In this document: positions 26,826 through 42,500 of the stretch, piece by piece
Layout: every line of letters begins with the position of its first letter
Numbering within the stretch: position 1 is the stretch's first letter
Assembly: GCA_963513935.1 (NCBI GenBank)
Contig: OY740774.1
Coordinates: 22,959,949 to 23,023,948 of the forward strand
Source of the DNA: Aphrophora alni
Lineage: Eukaryota; Arthropoda; Insecta; Hemiptera; Aphrophoridae
DNA length: 64,000 bases
Direction: 5' to 3'
Notes under the pieces: model-generated
Databases searched by the model: none
Told to the model about the DNA's origin: nothing
What the model saw: only the letters and a program-made list of their open reading frames with translations
Position numbers and translations under genes: made by a program

Positions 26826-29800
26826 TATATGTATGTATATATTATAACAGACACACATGTCTTTTTAATGCAAATGAACTTTATTGTTACAATCTCTTTG
26901 TTTTCTAGGTACTTGCGTATTAACGCCACCGCAGCAGAAGTTGCCTAATGCGCATGCGCCAAGAGCAATAATTATTATTAAAGTTAATAATTTGCTTACT
27001 TTGTGATATATATATAACCACCTGGCTAAACCTTTCGTAAGTTTATTGAAGTTAATAATTTGAAATTAGATCACGGATAAACATGAGCTGTAAAAGTGAA
27101 CATTTGTCATTATGTCCAACAAGTCGTTAACCTATAAATACGTTAGATTTGATAGTTTTTTAGGTGTGTGTATATAGGCCTATATATATATAGCTACCTT
27201 GATATATAATTATATTACAAAGTAAGCAAATTATTAACTTCAATAATAATTATTGCTCTTTATTGGCGTATGCGCATTAGCACAACTTCTGCTGCGATGG
27301 CGTTAATACGTAAGTACCGTTTTCTATTATTATAATAATTTTTAACAATATATTTTGATTTGCTAAGGATGCATTATTTATCTAATTACAGCAATAGTCA
27401 AATTCCTTAATTTAACAAATGAAATAACTGCAATATTTCTTAACCTAAACAAATGAAAATACCTGAAATAAATCACAATGACAATTAAACACAATCTAAT
27501 AAGATTATACAATGCTTCCTTAACAATAATTAGAAAATAATCAAAGAGTGTATCAAAATTGTTAATACAGTATAAGAAGGAAAAAAAAAATCTATCAATA
27601 TGTATAATGGTTGTCTTTAGTAAATTTATATCTCGGACCTCTAGGACATTCTATCTCATCCTTGAATATGTGCCCATTATACGCCGAAATTTTAGGCATC
27701 TGTTTTTGGTAAGTTTGTAATTTGTTTCTCTTTTTAGTGATGAAAGTATGAATTTAAAAAAAAAAAAAAATTTTTAATTTTATAATAGCCTAGTCATAAT
27801 AATAAAAAGAAATCAATTTCAATCAAATTTCATAATAACGAAGAAAAAAATTGCTTTATCTCCATGCATATAGCCTACTTAAAACTAACAATGTTCATCG
27901 TATTGAGCTCCTACTAAATCCTGAAAACCATTACCGAACAATTTTCCGACAGATAAAAAATTTATTAAGTAGGCTAGGCTAATATTGACAGTTTAAAATG
28001 TATTTTTTGTACAAATGATAGTTTATATATATTAAACAAATATTCGTCTATTACATCAGTTTATCAGATATCTATTATATAGTGGTAAGATTGCAGGCTG
28101 CTATTCGCACTAACCAATATAATTATTTTTTAAATAAAAAATAATAAAATAACATTTTTAATAGATATTAGGCTACTACCTATAACTCCTGAATGCAGCT
28201 AATCAAAATTTACTATTGTTGGGGCTGATTCTATATCCAACACTCACACAGATCACATCTTCCTTAAGGAGGCTAGCTGAAAGACTTACATTTGCAACAT
28301 AATGGCTGTTGAAGCTCCAGTTAGTTAGCGGTGGAAAGTGGAGGGTCCATCATAATGTCGATTCGGTGATTAAAACTAATAAGTATAAAAGAATAAGTTA
28401 TACAATTTGTTCTCAACGTATTTAGTAAGGGAATATTTTTATCGAATTATAGGGTGTAAAAGAGAAACAACGAAGGAATATAAACAATGGCACATGATTT
28501 GTGCATGCAAAAAGTGCATGTAAGTGAATGCTATTAACTCTTCTTTATTAATTCATTTTAAAATTCCGATGCACAACATAACATGCACTTACAGTACGTG
28601 AATACCTTTTATTCAGTAACTAATAATTCATTGTTATTTATTTTATTTTTTTATTATGACCGGTCACGATAATTAAACATCTATAGTGCTAGGTGCGATA
28701 AAGTAGTGTTGGTACAATCCCGGGATTGTCAACCGCGAAAGAAAAATATGGTGGACTCCATATATCTCCATATATGGTGGAATATATGTGGTCTCCACTT
28801 CCCCGGTAGGTAACTTGTCGTAGTGCCGACCTATACACATACACATACACACACATAGAACATACAACACACACTCTTTATGAATGGGTCTTTCAGCTGG
28901 TACACACAAGACTGTAATAAAACAACTTTCACATTATGGTATTTGTGTTTTATTTATTAGCCTTAAGTTAGACGTAAGAATAATATAAATTTTTTAAATG
29001 AATGTGATAAAGAGATAAACTTTTCAATGGTATTTAAAACACCTCCAGTACACAAAATAAAATTTTCGGTACTTACGTATTAACGCCACCGCAGCAGAAG
29101 TTGCGCATATATATATAAGGTTTGGCCAGGTGTTTATGTATGTATATATATAGCTACCTGGCCAAACCTGTCAATGATATATAAATATATCGCAAAGTAA
29201 GCAAATATTGGTGCATATATATATATATGCGCAACTTTTGCTGCGGTGGCGTTAATACATAAGTACCAAATTTTCTATTGTATTGTATTAAAATCCAACA
29301 TGTTCTAGATTATTTAATACATTTTTTACTAGCCTACAAAACTCTCTTTTTGTTGAACAACACGTGACATAATCTGGTATGTAATAAACCTTTTGGTATA
29401 ATCAACAAATATCTAAATATAATGAATTAAGAGATAGATAACTATATTGTTACAGTTACAAAAATGAAGTATAGAAATATGATACAAATATTAACATAAA
29501 TTTTATTCAAAAATTATTAACACTTAAAAAGGCACAAGTTGAAATAAAATTATACAATATATGGAATTTGAAAGGATTAAATAATCACAATCAAATGTTC
29601 TTAGTTAGGCCTATAAGATTGTCAAATATTGAATCTAAATACTGGTGCTATGATTCATTATATCCTATCAGTTTTATGAATAAATATCCCTTGGCTACTA
29701 GTTTGGCATAAAGTTTATCAACACTTATCACTCAAGTTCCTGAATGTAAAGTTCTTCATTGTGGTTCATACATTTATAAGTTCAACATATTAGAGATAGG

Positions 29801-32800
29801 CATATTTATATTTAATTATTTAATCTGATTTATATTTTTAAATGTTTATATATTTACTTAATTTATTGATCTTGGGGTAAAAGGGTTGGTACTGGCTTCC
29901 TCCAAGTTATTTACGTGACAATCATAATCAATATAAAATTTATTAAATACTGTTGAAAATAATAGGCCTAATAATATTTAAAGAAGTTAAATATAGTTTA
30001 TAACTTTAATTATGTCTTTGTATCAAGTATAACAGTTTTAGGAACAAAGAGGTAAATGAAATATGTATAAAATTTTTATTAATGGCTGTTTGAAATTTTC
30101 TTAAAGTTTAAATAATTGTTTGGATCTCACCCAGTTGTGCAAATATTTTTTAACAAAATTTCTTGATGTTATAATAAAAAAAAAACAAAAATCGGTTACT
30201 ATCACTCCCGCACAACACATAGGCTATATGTATGTAAATACTGTTTTACTTTATAATAGGCCAAATTATATTCTGATATTTTAACAGAATAATCAGCCTG
30301 AGCTCCTGAAAGTCTCCTCTAAATCTAATAGAGGTCCACTGCCTTCCTTTTTCTTAAACAATTAAATTATTTTTATATAAATTAAAAATTTTACCATCTG
30401 TAAGCTCTCATAGCCTTACCTATCTTTTATAACACTTGAAGGGTAATTGTTTGTTAATGTAAAATTTGAAAAGTGAATTATTCATTCAATAATGATATAA
30501 TTTTGGATATGATAAAGAGATATTATTAAAACGTTATTATTTACATAAACCCACTACAAATAACTTCTCTGCATCTAAATAATTAGTTTAAATAAGTTAC
30601 ATATATACTACATGCATATTAACTTATTTGAGATTACTGTATTTAATTCCTGTTGCCAGCTGATTGCAAATACTGTTATCATGAAATACTATAGGTATTA
30701 GGTTAAAAAATCTTGGAGCAAGAATAAACGCATCAACCCACACCATGATCACATACAAAATAATCGGAATATTTGATTGGTATTCAAGAATACAATCTAT
30801 GAAAACGAGTTTTTAAAGACATAACCAAGTTTTCATTACTGTTGAAACCGAAGGTTCTTAGTGGAATTCCATGTTTAAAGATAATAAAACACAATTTTTT
30901 AATTTTATAACATCCACTTTTTATTAGTTTAGCTGACCAATGGTTTCACCTGCTAAGGCATTGACGAGGCTGTATTACACAGGCTGTATTGTCTGAAATA
31001 CAGCCTCGTCAATGCCTTAGCAGGCAAAACCATTGGTCGGCTAGACTAATAAAAAGTGGATGTTATAAAATAAAAAAATAAAATATTGTGTTTTATTATC
31101 TATAAACGAGTTTTTTTTATGAAAGCCCAGAAGAACCCATGGTGTTTAGGCATTGCTTGAATGATTCGTGTTCTAGTGACAACGGTTAAGACTTTCCTCG
31201 GAGAGACTTAGTGTCTGGGATATTTTTTATCGTGGGATTCGTTTGATAATGTCACCACAACCGGGATTGATCTCTCCGAGGAAAGTCTTGATCATTTTCA
31301 CTAGAACACGAATCATACAAGCAATGCCTAAACACCATGGTCAAGAGTGACACTTGAAATCGTAGGTTCGAAGCCCACTCGGAATACAACGTTTATTCTG
31401 TGCAGTTTGGTTTTTTCCACCATGTGGTGTGGTGGAGGGAAGGCCTACTATAAATAAGCAGTGGTTGGCTTGAGTGGAATTTGACGGGTTTTGGTTAGTA
31501 TCCATCTGCAGAGAATACACCAATTTTGTAATTTTTATTTTTGTGGATGTATTAACCAAAAAAACTATAAAATCGATTCATTGAGCGCTTGTCAATGTTA
31601 CGCCTAAAATAAACCAATAAAAGCATGTAAATTAATTCATGAAACATTTTTATACATTTGAAAATAGCAAAATTTCAGAACAATTTGTTAATTTTTCATC
31701 GTTTTCCGGAAATGAACTTTTTAGATGTCAGATTTTCCAAAAACCGTTAAAAATCCTGATAAAATGTTTGTTAACTTACTGTTATGGAAATCTAGTTCCT
31801 TACGCGGAGATTTAAAAAAGTTTGTACTACAGTCAAATTTAAAAAATGTTATTGTAATGTCTCTTTTTAGAAAAAAATTTGTAAAATCATAATTCATTTA
31901 TTTTTAATTCAAACAAAGAAATACTGTGAGTGAAACTATAAAAAAGTTCATCTCCCAAAAAAAAAAAAAAAACTTTAGTAGCCTAGTTTTCGAGATGTCT
32001 GACATTAGTTAACATTGACTTTAAATTGCGGTCGGTCTAGGCTACTCTAGTTTGTCCAGCATTACCCAATTCTACTCCAAGTACAATAAGCCTTTATAAA
32101 AGCCGCTTCCCAGCTGTTTGTTGTTTTGATGTCAATATGTCTGTCAACTCTCCACAGCTCATTGCCTCTGATAATATCTGCGTTGACATATTATGCTATA
32201 GGTCATGCACAGATTTTCTCACGAACTAAGGCCCTTCCAAGGACCAAACAATGTGCACAGATCGTGTTTTCTAGAACACATTGTTTAGGTGAAAATTTAT
32301 AGTCAGGGCAATAAAGGTGGTCTATTCTGATCCAGAGTGACTCTACACGGATTTACTGAATTGAAAACAGTTTATTGAGGGGAAGCTTAATCATTTGTTT
32401 ATTCTACACATAATTACACGATGAGACCCAAACAAGGTGTAATTTACTGAATTATAGCTCAAAATCAACAATGTTTAAATAATACTAAATGTTTATTTAA
32501 TGCATACCTTATCACAATATGTATATATGAAATATGTTTTTGCATTTATTATATTTGTTTAAAATATAATGTGCACAAATTATAATATAAATTTAAATAA
32601 AATATTTTGGGAGATAAAGTAATACAGTATGCAACTTATGCAGTGAAATATAATTAAAAATTATAAACGGCTGCCATTTTGAAAATATTCAAGAGATCGT
32701 TCTGATTTATAGTATAGAAAGTTTGAGTTCAATATCTTTTTTTACTTTTAAAATCATAAAAAAAAGAGTGGAATCAGCATATATACTCAGAATATATTCG

Positions 32801-35800
32801 GAACCTTATGTGAATCACCCTGTATAGTTAATATTGTTAATTGATTCATAGACTATTTTAACATTTATTATCTTAACAAGATTTACTAAATCTTTAAAAA
32901 TATCTCAGACAGATTGAAGACTAGTTTTACAGCTGGTGTTCAAAACGTCCACTTTTGTTCAACATGCAAGAATTTGCTTTTACAAAACAATTATTGATAG
33001 CTTTTTTAATGGTGTTGGGATGAATTGGAATATAATCGCACTAATTTTTCTTATATTTTTTTAAAAGTAAAGTTAAACTGAAATGTATCTTCTAATTTCA
33101 CAAAAACACATAGATACTGGGTTTACAATGTGCTTGCAAGCAGAACATTTCAACTACAATGTTATCAGCAATATCACTAATGTTACGTTAGTGACTTCGC
33201 TTTTTTTTATACCTTCTGTGGAAGTTTCCAAATCAATTTTTTGTTCAGCAATTCATATGTGGAGAGTCCGTATAAATATTATTTAGTATGGGAAAATACC
33301 AAGATTCATCATATTGTGACCGTCTCCACTTCTTTTGACCAGCTGGAAGCTCCGGCTGGCTGGAGACCGTGTACACTTTAGCCGAATCTTGTCAGGATGG
33401 GCCAAGGAGTCGGGTTAGGACGCTAATGAATGCACGCAACGCAAGTGAAATTAAATGTTATATTTTATTTGAGCGCCGAATTAGATTACAGAATTATTAT
33501 AATTTATTAAAAAGACATAACGGCAAGATAAAGCCTTAATAGTGGCCGAAAAACATACTGTTTAATTTAGCTAGCATGTGGCCAAAAATGGACTGACCTC
33601 GTCCCTTAGCGGCCTTCCTTCTCGTGGCTCTCGGAACAGACTCCCGCTCGGCTCGCTGGTTCAAGCCATCCACTCCTCGTCTCCCCCCCTTCTACGTGAT
33701 ATTGCACTGCTCAACAAAATCGCAAGTGCCAATTCATATTTTATTATTTAGAATTCCTTTATCGTGCTTACATACGGACGACAACGACAATTTCAATTTG
33801 GTTCTATAAAAGTACACTAGAGTACCAAATCTCATGTTTCTATCTTTTTTTTTGTGACACTATTGTGCTTACGTACGGACGACAACGACAATTTCAATGG
33901 GTTCTATAAAAGCACACTAGAGTCCTCTGTACCAAATCTCATGTTTCTATCTTATTTTTTGTGGCCATTGTCATGCTTACGTACGGACGACAACAACAAT
34001 TTCAATTGGGTTCTATAAAAGCACACTATACTGTAGTATGATTTATTTATAATGAATTAAATTTTACTGTAATTTCTTTAATTTAATTTATTTTAGTAAT
34101 TATGTGCCCAATTTAAATAATTTACTGCCCTGGCTAGCTTGTTTTATTTAAAGATTGATATTAAAATAAAATCTTTCTCTCTCTCATTCGTGTGGTTCTT
34201 TGGTGACTCTAATTTAAACTTTAGTTACTGAATCAAAATGTTGTTGGTGGTTAATTATTTATACAAATTTTCACAATCTACTTATCGAAACTGAAGTCCT
34301 TTAACAATCCAAAGCGTGGTTGTTCCAGCGGATAGACTCGATGTTGATTTGGTGTCCAATAATCTCCTTTATTCTTGCAAAGCTGTAATCTGGTCTGGCA
34401 ATCACTTGGCGTAACTCACGTTGATTTCTCGCAGAATCCCTCTTCTTATTCTCGACGCTGATCTATTAACTTTTCGCTGACTATTCACTTTACGACGTAT
34501 TCTTTAACTTTAACTAATTCACTGTTCTACTTATTTCTTCTAAATGTTTATTAAACTGTTTGACGTATTTCTTTTACTTTTTATTAAACTGTTCGACACA
34601 CTTATTTTAATTTTTATTAAACTGTTCGACTTATTTCTTTTACTTTAACTAACTCACTTCTCAACGTAATTTCTTTTAATTTCACTTTAATTTCTACTTG
34701 GCTTTCTTTAATTTAATATTCTTCATGATTACATTGAAATGTTTACCAATTTCCCAGAAAGATTTCACAATTTATTATAAAAGTATTAACAAATTTTATG
34801 AAGAACAATTATCTATTAGAATAAACCTGTACCCAAAAGCTTTGCAGAAGAACCTTGTACAAAATATCTTGAAGAACTCCCCTGTTTCCTTATCTCGGAC
34901 CCATATTTATAATTTCCTCGTTTTCAACAGTCACACCACAACACTATTTTTCATTGGTGGGGTTCAAAGTTTACTGGAATTTAGAAAGTGACGCTTTAAT
35001 CCCTATTGGTTAATTTAAATTTTGTTCGTTGACCTCTCCTTACTCTAACGTATCTCTAAATGAGTTCCTTGCCTTTAAACCCTTCAATTTTTTTTTAAGT
35101 ATGGGCTTGTCCATGAGCTGTCAACTCTTTTATTTCTTGTCAAATTTTTAAGTTGTTACAGGACCTTTTTAAAGCCTTGTAATATATTATGATGTTGTTT
35201 ATAGTGTTTGTTATCTAGTTTTTGTATTGTTATTGTTCTTAATGATTTATTTCTAAGATATCATGTCAAAACATCTCCTTTACAAAATTTTTGGAAGATG
35301 ATAATGACCAAAATGGTTTTTCGCCTTAAACCCCCCCCACCCAAGGGTATATATTGCTTAAAAACCATGATTTTATAAATAATAGTTTTAATGAAGAAAT
35401 AGGGTGGTCACGATGTTCTTCACAATTAATTACAATTTATTTGATTGTGATATTAAATTAAAAAATATGACATCAAATTCATTTACATAGAGGGGGGGGG
35501 GAATGGACATATTTGACCAGGAATAATATATTAGCCAGCTTTAGATTAAGATGGAAAACTAAGACAGGTTAAAGTCACGAAATGGTGTAATATTCAGTAT
35601 AGAGGGGGGTGGGATTCATACCTTATAAAGCTATTATTGGAGTATGTAACACCCTAACTAAAAGGAATAGAGATTCTACATATCTATATATAGGCAGCAA
35701 AGCTAAATTCTTTATTTTGTGTTTTTATAACGAGTTGTTCTGATTTTAGAGAGTTGTGAAATACCATCCGAGTAATCAGATTGTCAAAAATAAAAGTTGA

Positions 35801-36543
35801 ATTACATAATAAAATAAACATATTAATACATATGTTTGTATTAGAAACAAAAAAGTGTAGGTATTAAAAAAATTACTCTTTTGGTTTATCTGAAAGATCT
35901 GGTAGTTCCCCGTTTTCCCATCAGAGATTCCATTATAACACCTAATGGGGTTTTTAATGCAACACGGGAATTCCCTACAAAGACAATTATTCACTATTAA
36001 GTGTTTTGAGAATGGAGTATATCCGAAACACGTTAACAAAAGTGAGATTAATGAAGTTGAGAAAAGTGGAGCAATGCACTCATTTTAATTAGGGCCTAAT
36101 GACAATTATGCTGGATGTTTTGAAGGGCTGAAGGCTAAACAAAAATTATCTTTGGCTCTTAAAAGGGGTTAAAAAATATGCATAGTATTTTCAGCTGACA
36201 TTCTAATTTAATCTAAATAGATGTTACTTGTTTTAAAACATTTATATTGATTGATACTTGAATATTTGGAAGCTGAAGGCCTCTGAAGAAAACTTTTTGT
36301 TTGAAGGCGAAAAACCTCTTGGTCACATCATTGTCTTATAAGGAAAATGAGAAAACATAAAATACCCCTAGCCCTCGAATCAACTAATAGCGGCAGGATC
36401 AGAAAAGAACGAGAGTATCTTTGAACAAGATAGAAAAGATGAATAAGAGGGATGTAAACCCAAGAATAGATAAAAAAGTATATATATCTAATTATGATCT
36501 TACCTGTATTGTGTTAGGACACAACAGCATTATTAGGGATAGG

Positions 36544-36583
<40 letters not shown>

Positions 36584-39500
36584 CCAGAATAAACTTCAAT
36601 TAATTCAAGCTCTCCAAGAGCAGCCTGACTCTCCACAACATGAGGATACATTTATAATAATTTGATGTTATTGTTGTATAACATCATTAGTCTATTCTTT
36701 TATTGACTTTATTTATGTTTAAAAACAAATTTAATGTTCCCAGGGGCTCACATATTGTGAATATGGATGTGGTAATCCCATGTACACCTGCCTGGAACTA
36801 TACCTTTCTTCATATAGTCTCGGATTATATCCTCTCTATTTCGTCTTTCCTATTTATTAGGTCTTACTTGACTGACCCTGACACAATTATAGTATTCAAC
36901 GAATGGGGTTTTTTTTTACCCTAGCTTCTCAATTTGTAGGTTTCTATAGTATGAGTGGTGAAGATAGTATTTTTTTATTTGTCTTTATATCTGTTAGTCC
37001 ATATGTGTAGATAAATTTATTAGAAATTATTCAACTGATTTCAACATAATTTAATTCATACTCCCAATAAGTACTGTTCATTTAAGTTTGTTGATAATTA
37101 AAAACCAGTTCATCTGTTACAATTTGGCAGCCTCTAATTGATGGTTAAAGTCCCATTGGAAAAATAGTGATGGCCGATACAAAAAGACCATATCACAGTC
37201 ACATACATTATACATATTTTATAGATTTACAATCTATAAAACAGTGAGCTCTGTTTTTATTATGGAAATTTAACTAACAAGAATGATACCATTTTTCGAA
37301 AACAGATGTTTTATGGTCAACTAATTATTACAAGCTATTGATTCTCTACGAGTATGTTGGTCTAAGTCTGTTTAATTGTTAATAAAAATGTAATATATAC
37401 ATTTATAACTACTTTATAAAATTTTCTACTTTCTAAAACTACTTAGAAATTTTCTACAAAAACTAAGTTAATTTAGTCACGAATCATGGATTTTATAATG
37501 TGTAGGATGTAGGCTTACTGTTGTTAAAAAAATATAGGTATAACTAAAATATATTAATAATTATTATCAGCTTCCATATTCATTTAGTAGTGATTAAACT
37601 TATAATCAATGGCTTATTATGAGGTACGATAAAATATAATATACACAATATCAAACCAACTATTTTAAATGATGCAAGCATGTATTACCGGGCTACCAAA
37701 ATATTATGCTGAGAATTGAGATGAGGACAGAAAACCTCATCATTAGTTTTCTGTGTATTTCATATTTTTTAATTTCAATTGTTACAGTTCAATAATGAAT
37801 AAGATTGTAAAATATTATTTTTTTCTGTTCAAGGTAAGGATTAAAACTTGATTCTTGTTTAATAGTAGGAGTGTACGTTCAATGTTTATCGTTATTATAT
37901 TTATTAAAGCGAAATAATAAATTGATCTATTTTATGTTACAGGCCAGACCTATCCTAAAACAGGCCAGACCGTAGTTGTCCATTATACTGGTAAGTCACA
38001 ATATAAGTTCACATTAAAAATAAATAAGCTTATAGACTATATATATCTTCGTCGCTATTTGTAGTTAATAATTTTGTTTTAAAATTCCATTTATAGTTTA
38101 AACATGGTACGGATTGTTTACAGGTACATTAAAAAATGGAGTTAAATTTGACTCCTCCAGGGATCGTGGCGTACCTTTCAAGTTTCGACTTGGTAAGGGT
38201 GAAGTCATTAAGGGCTGGGACCAAGGTGTAGCACAGGTAGGCTAAGTAATTACTTTCCCTTCAAATGTAATAATTTGTCTGATTAGAAATACAATTTTTA
38301 AATCCATTTACATTCAAATACATAGTCACTTAATTCATTCTGTATATTCTTGATTTTAAGATTTAAAAAAAAAAAAAGAAAGAAAAAGTTATCTAACTAA
38401 GCTAATAATATTTTTCTATTATGTTGAAAATAATTGGTCAACAGGCCTAGTGTTCCACAAACAACTAGCTTAATGTTTTAAATGGTTATTAATAGTACTG
38501 TATAATGTAAAATTGTATTACAATTATAGTTCAGATAGGGTTTGTTCTGATATTATTCAAGAAAACTATGCAGGTTTTTCAGAGTAGTATTTGGAGTCTA
38601 ACGATGAAGGAAAAATATTTGAGTTATGCCGTGGATTTTCTTATGGAACAGAAAAGTAGTTATTTCTCTTATCAATTTTCATGGTTGTAATTATATAGTA
38701 AGTCGATGTAAAGATTATTTTATAAAATTTGTCTAATTCTATTATTACATACCTTATTTTGAAATTTTAATATAATATTTAATAATATAAAATCAAATAA
38801 TTGCCATTTTATTTTACGTGATAACAAGATAAATTCACTTACAATTAATTATACACAATAATAATTATGATTTAAGAAGTTTTAGTGTCAGATGTTTAGA
38901 TATCTCATATTGATTCGAAGACTACAAATATTAGTTTATGAACAATGGTGATTTCTGTAAGATTTTTGTCAACTTATAATCAGGAAAATGTTTAATTGCC
39001 ACTGTAATGACATTACAATTCAATATTTCACTCACTAAAAATCGCCCTATCACAATAATTTAGGTAACATTGCAAAGCTAATGATCCGTACTTACAAATT
39101 TATAACTGAAAGTTCATAAATTGTAACAAAAATAATTTAATAAATCGCTTAAGTTAGTGTATTTTGTAAACACATCATCAGTTGTCAAAGCAGAAAATAA
39201 AACTATATCATTTTTCTATTTGTCACAAGTATACATTTCTGTCAAACAAAGATACACTATTTTATAATATTTTTCTTTCTTTTCTAATAGTGCGTTCCAA
39301 ATTATCTTCCAAAATGAACGATGCTGGTGTCTTTTGCAACAACCGCACTTTATATCAAATATCAACATATTAATTTTGATTTTTTTATATAAAGATCAGG
39401 TGTATTTGATAAACCAGGAATCAAAAATCCAGATCTGGCCGCATCATCCTTCATTCAGATTTAGTTTTGTCAGAAGAGATTTTAAATAGTGCGTTTTTTA

Positions 39501-42500
39501 GTAACAGTGTTTTCTATGATAGGTCGAGATATATAGAAACTGAACTTGGTATACTGGTGAGATCATACTATTTTATGGTATTCATTTCCACACATTTTGA
39601 TTCTAAATACTAGAAAACCATTAAAAACTATCGAGCCTAAGAATATAACTGTGAAATTTGTATTTTCATGGGTTATAGACAATTGAACTTATATGATCAA
39701 TTTTAATACTCACAATTCTACTTGTCCATTTCAAAATCACATTACCATTTCATACACGTCAATTGAACTGTTTATCGAACTATATATATTTTAATTCTTT
39801 GGAATTTAGCCCCTAGTTGATTTGCCTGAAATCTGAATTAATATATGTGTTTCTTACCCTTCTCCACCCTAGGAAAAATCCGGCACCATCCCCTATCCCG
39901 AAATAAGACTCGATATAAATATATTTTTGTGTAAACTGAAATAGACAGTAATAAATCATATTTGAGCAGCTACGAGTCCAATGTTTAAGAAAATACTAAT
40001 GAAAAATAATTTTTTAAAATATTTTACCAATTTCTTTTGTGTGTCATTTTGTTTATATATAATAGTTTATAGTGCTGTATTTCTCTTAGAAGTTCTCATA
40101 ATAAATCAAATATTAACATATTATCCAGCTGTATGTTTTGTTATTATATATATATATATATAGGTTAGAATTTAATAGGGCATATAGCCTATTAAATTGG
40201 TTAGATTTTGTATGGACAGGAGACAGGCTTACCTTGGAAAATGGTCTTTGGTATTACCTAATAGTACATAAGTAAGAAAACACACACAAAAAACACTATA
40301 GTTTTGAAATATTTCGTAAACACTGTTCACTTTCTCAATCAGTAGAGTTAAGAAGAAGACTGAAGACTGAGTGTTGAACCAGTTTTTTAAAAAATTTGGG
40401 AAAGGCCTGTTGGGAAAGGGAAAAGGATAAAAGGATGATTCATCTAAGGTTAAGATTAGGGGGTTCTCTTGATTTTGTGACCCATTGATGAGACAGTTCC
40501 CATCTTCTTAGTTCTGAGGGGTTACATTCTGAAGGGAGTGATTTTATGATTTTTGTTGTGAAGCATTCATCAAAAGTGACAACGTTGTGGATTGCTGCAT
40601 GTTGTGCAGTTGGTTTCTCCATATCCATGATAACCACTGACAACTTAAGCACCAGGATGAATCGCCACAGACATGACGTGAAAATCATGGATATGAGTCT
40701 TCTTCTTAACTCTACTGATTGAGAAAGTGAACAGTGTTTATAAAATATTTCAAAACTATAGTGTTTTTTGTGTGTGTTTTCTTACTTATGTACTATTAGG
40801 TAATACCAAGGACCATTTTCCAAGTTAAGCCTGTCTCCTGCCCATACAAAATCTAACCAATCTATTATATATATTGGTATATTGCACATCTCCACGGTTA
40901 CTATTTGTTCATATTAATACAATTTTGCCAGGTAGCAAGTATAGTGAAACTTCCCTTAACGGACATTTTTAATTAACAGAGACTTCTAATAAACAGACAA
41001 TTTTGTATTCCCCGACCTTTGTAGTGTTTTTAAATAACAGATACTGACAAGAAATTACAGACTTTCCCAAAAACAGACACTGACACAAAATTGATGGCCA
41101 ATGGGTCAGTTGAAACTTCCAAATAGCATAGCTGACAGCATAGTATAAAATATAACCCTTTTCTAGGAAATTGTAGATTTCTCAAAACACAATACAGTGC
41201 AGTGTCTTTTTGGTATTACCCTTGTTTTCTTTTTGTTTTTTATATAGCAGTCCTGTTTCCTTTAAAAATTCAGTTTCAAAAAGTTCCTTTGAGAATAGTA
41301 TACTGTATACTATAATTGTGTATATTTTGATGTCTCTCATACTAAAACGTTTAACTTTAAACCTTACATAGTTTAATTTTCTCCTTTTTTAAATTTAGAT
41401 TTTCCTAGATAGAATAAAACTCAAACACAAGATTTCACAAAACTTACATTTATTCAATCAAACGTGTTTCAATGACAAAGTCGCCATCCTCAGTTTAGTT
41501 ATTGTAGATCATGTATTGTATCACTGAGGATGGCGACTTTGTTGTTGAAACGTGTTTGATTAAGTAAACTTAATTTTTGTGAGATCTTGTGTTCGAGTTT
41601 TATTCTATCTAATATTATCTCACAAGTCAAGCTCAATATTTATTTATAGATTTTCCTAGTTTGCCTATTTGTTTATTCTGTACTGTAGTACAAAATGAAA
41701 TAAAGAATATTATTTAATTTACAAATTTGTGTTTATTGTGTATTTTTGTGAGATTAAAACCATTATGCCTGTTGTACTATGAAAACTTTAATAATACAGT
41801 AGACAGTCATGAATAAATACCAATGTTTAATTTATTTCACTTTTATTGACTGTATATGCATTAAAGTAATGTGCTTTATTATTATTATTAAACATTAGGT
41901 TAATGAACATATAATTTAGGTTCGCCATTTAAATTTTGTGAGTGTGTTCAATATCATAAGACACTATTTTGGTTTACCTTGCGTTATCAGCCGGCCTATA
42001 TAACTGCATCTCTCTCGATACCGAACACTTCTCAATAGCGGATATTTTATGTGGTCCAAGCAGTGTCCGTTATTTGGAAGTTTCACTGTAGTAAAAAATT
42101 ATGATTCCGAATTAAATTGGAGAAAACACAAAATGAACTCTGAATTATGGTAACCTTTCTGTAACGACCGGAAAGTGCATCGAAATGAGCGTTTCTATCA
42201 ACTGAGTCACATTGTGATATCAAATTGGGCTAATTTTGATCTTCTAAGTTACTGTTCGTAGATTATTTTCATTTTTAGCAGATAACTTATAAATTTGTGT
42301 TTTTGGATATTAATACGTTTGGTTTATTTTTGCTTTTGCTTTGTGTCTGAATATATATGCACTTTGTTGATGGTCCGTTTATTTACATTAGTATTTAATA
42401 CTTATGATTTAAACAAAATATTTACTCTGCATATTTTTTAAAAAAAAGACCCAAATAAGCAACCACATAATTCAAATAGTTTATAAAATTAAAATTATAA

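Larger units (their letters stand above)
25880..37942 (+). other. FKBP12 intron 1 (about 12 kb)
   Basis: GTAAGT donor, TTACAG acceptor. Apart from the MITEs, hairpins, SINE-like piece and tandem repeats listed separately, and TA microsatellites (26620-26660, 26770-26830), I see no gene in it. Confidence 0.7.

Noticed and set aside
40440..40688. 82-aa minus-strand frame inside the 40.2-kb element
   Set aside because: Partly overlaps the inverted repeat, no recognisable transposase motif.
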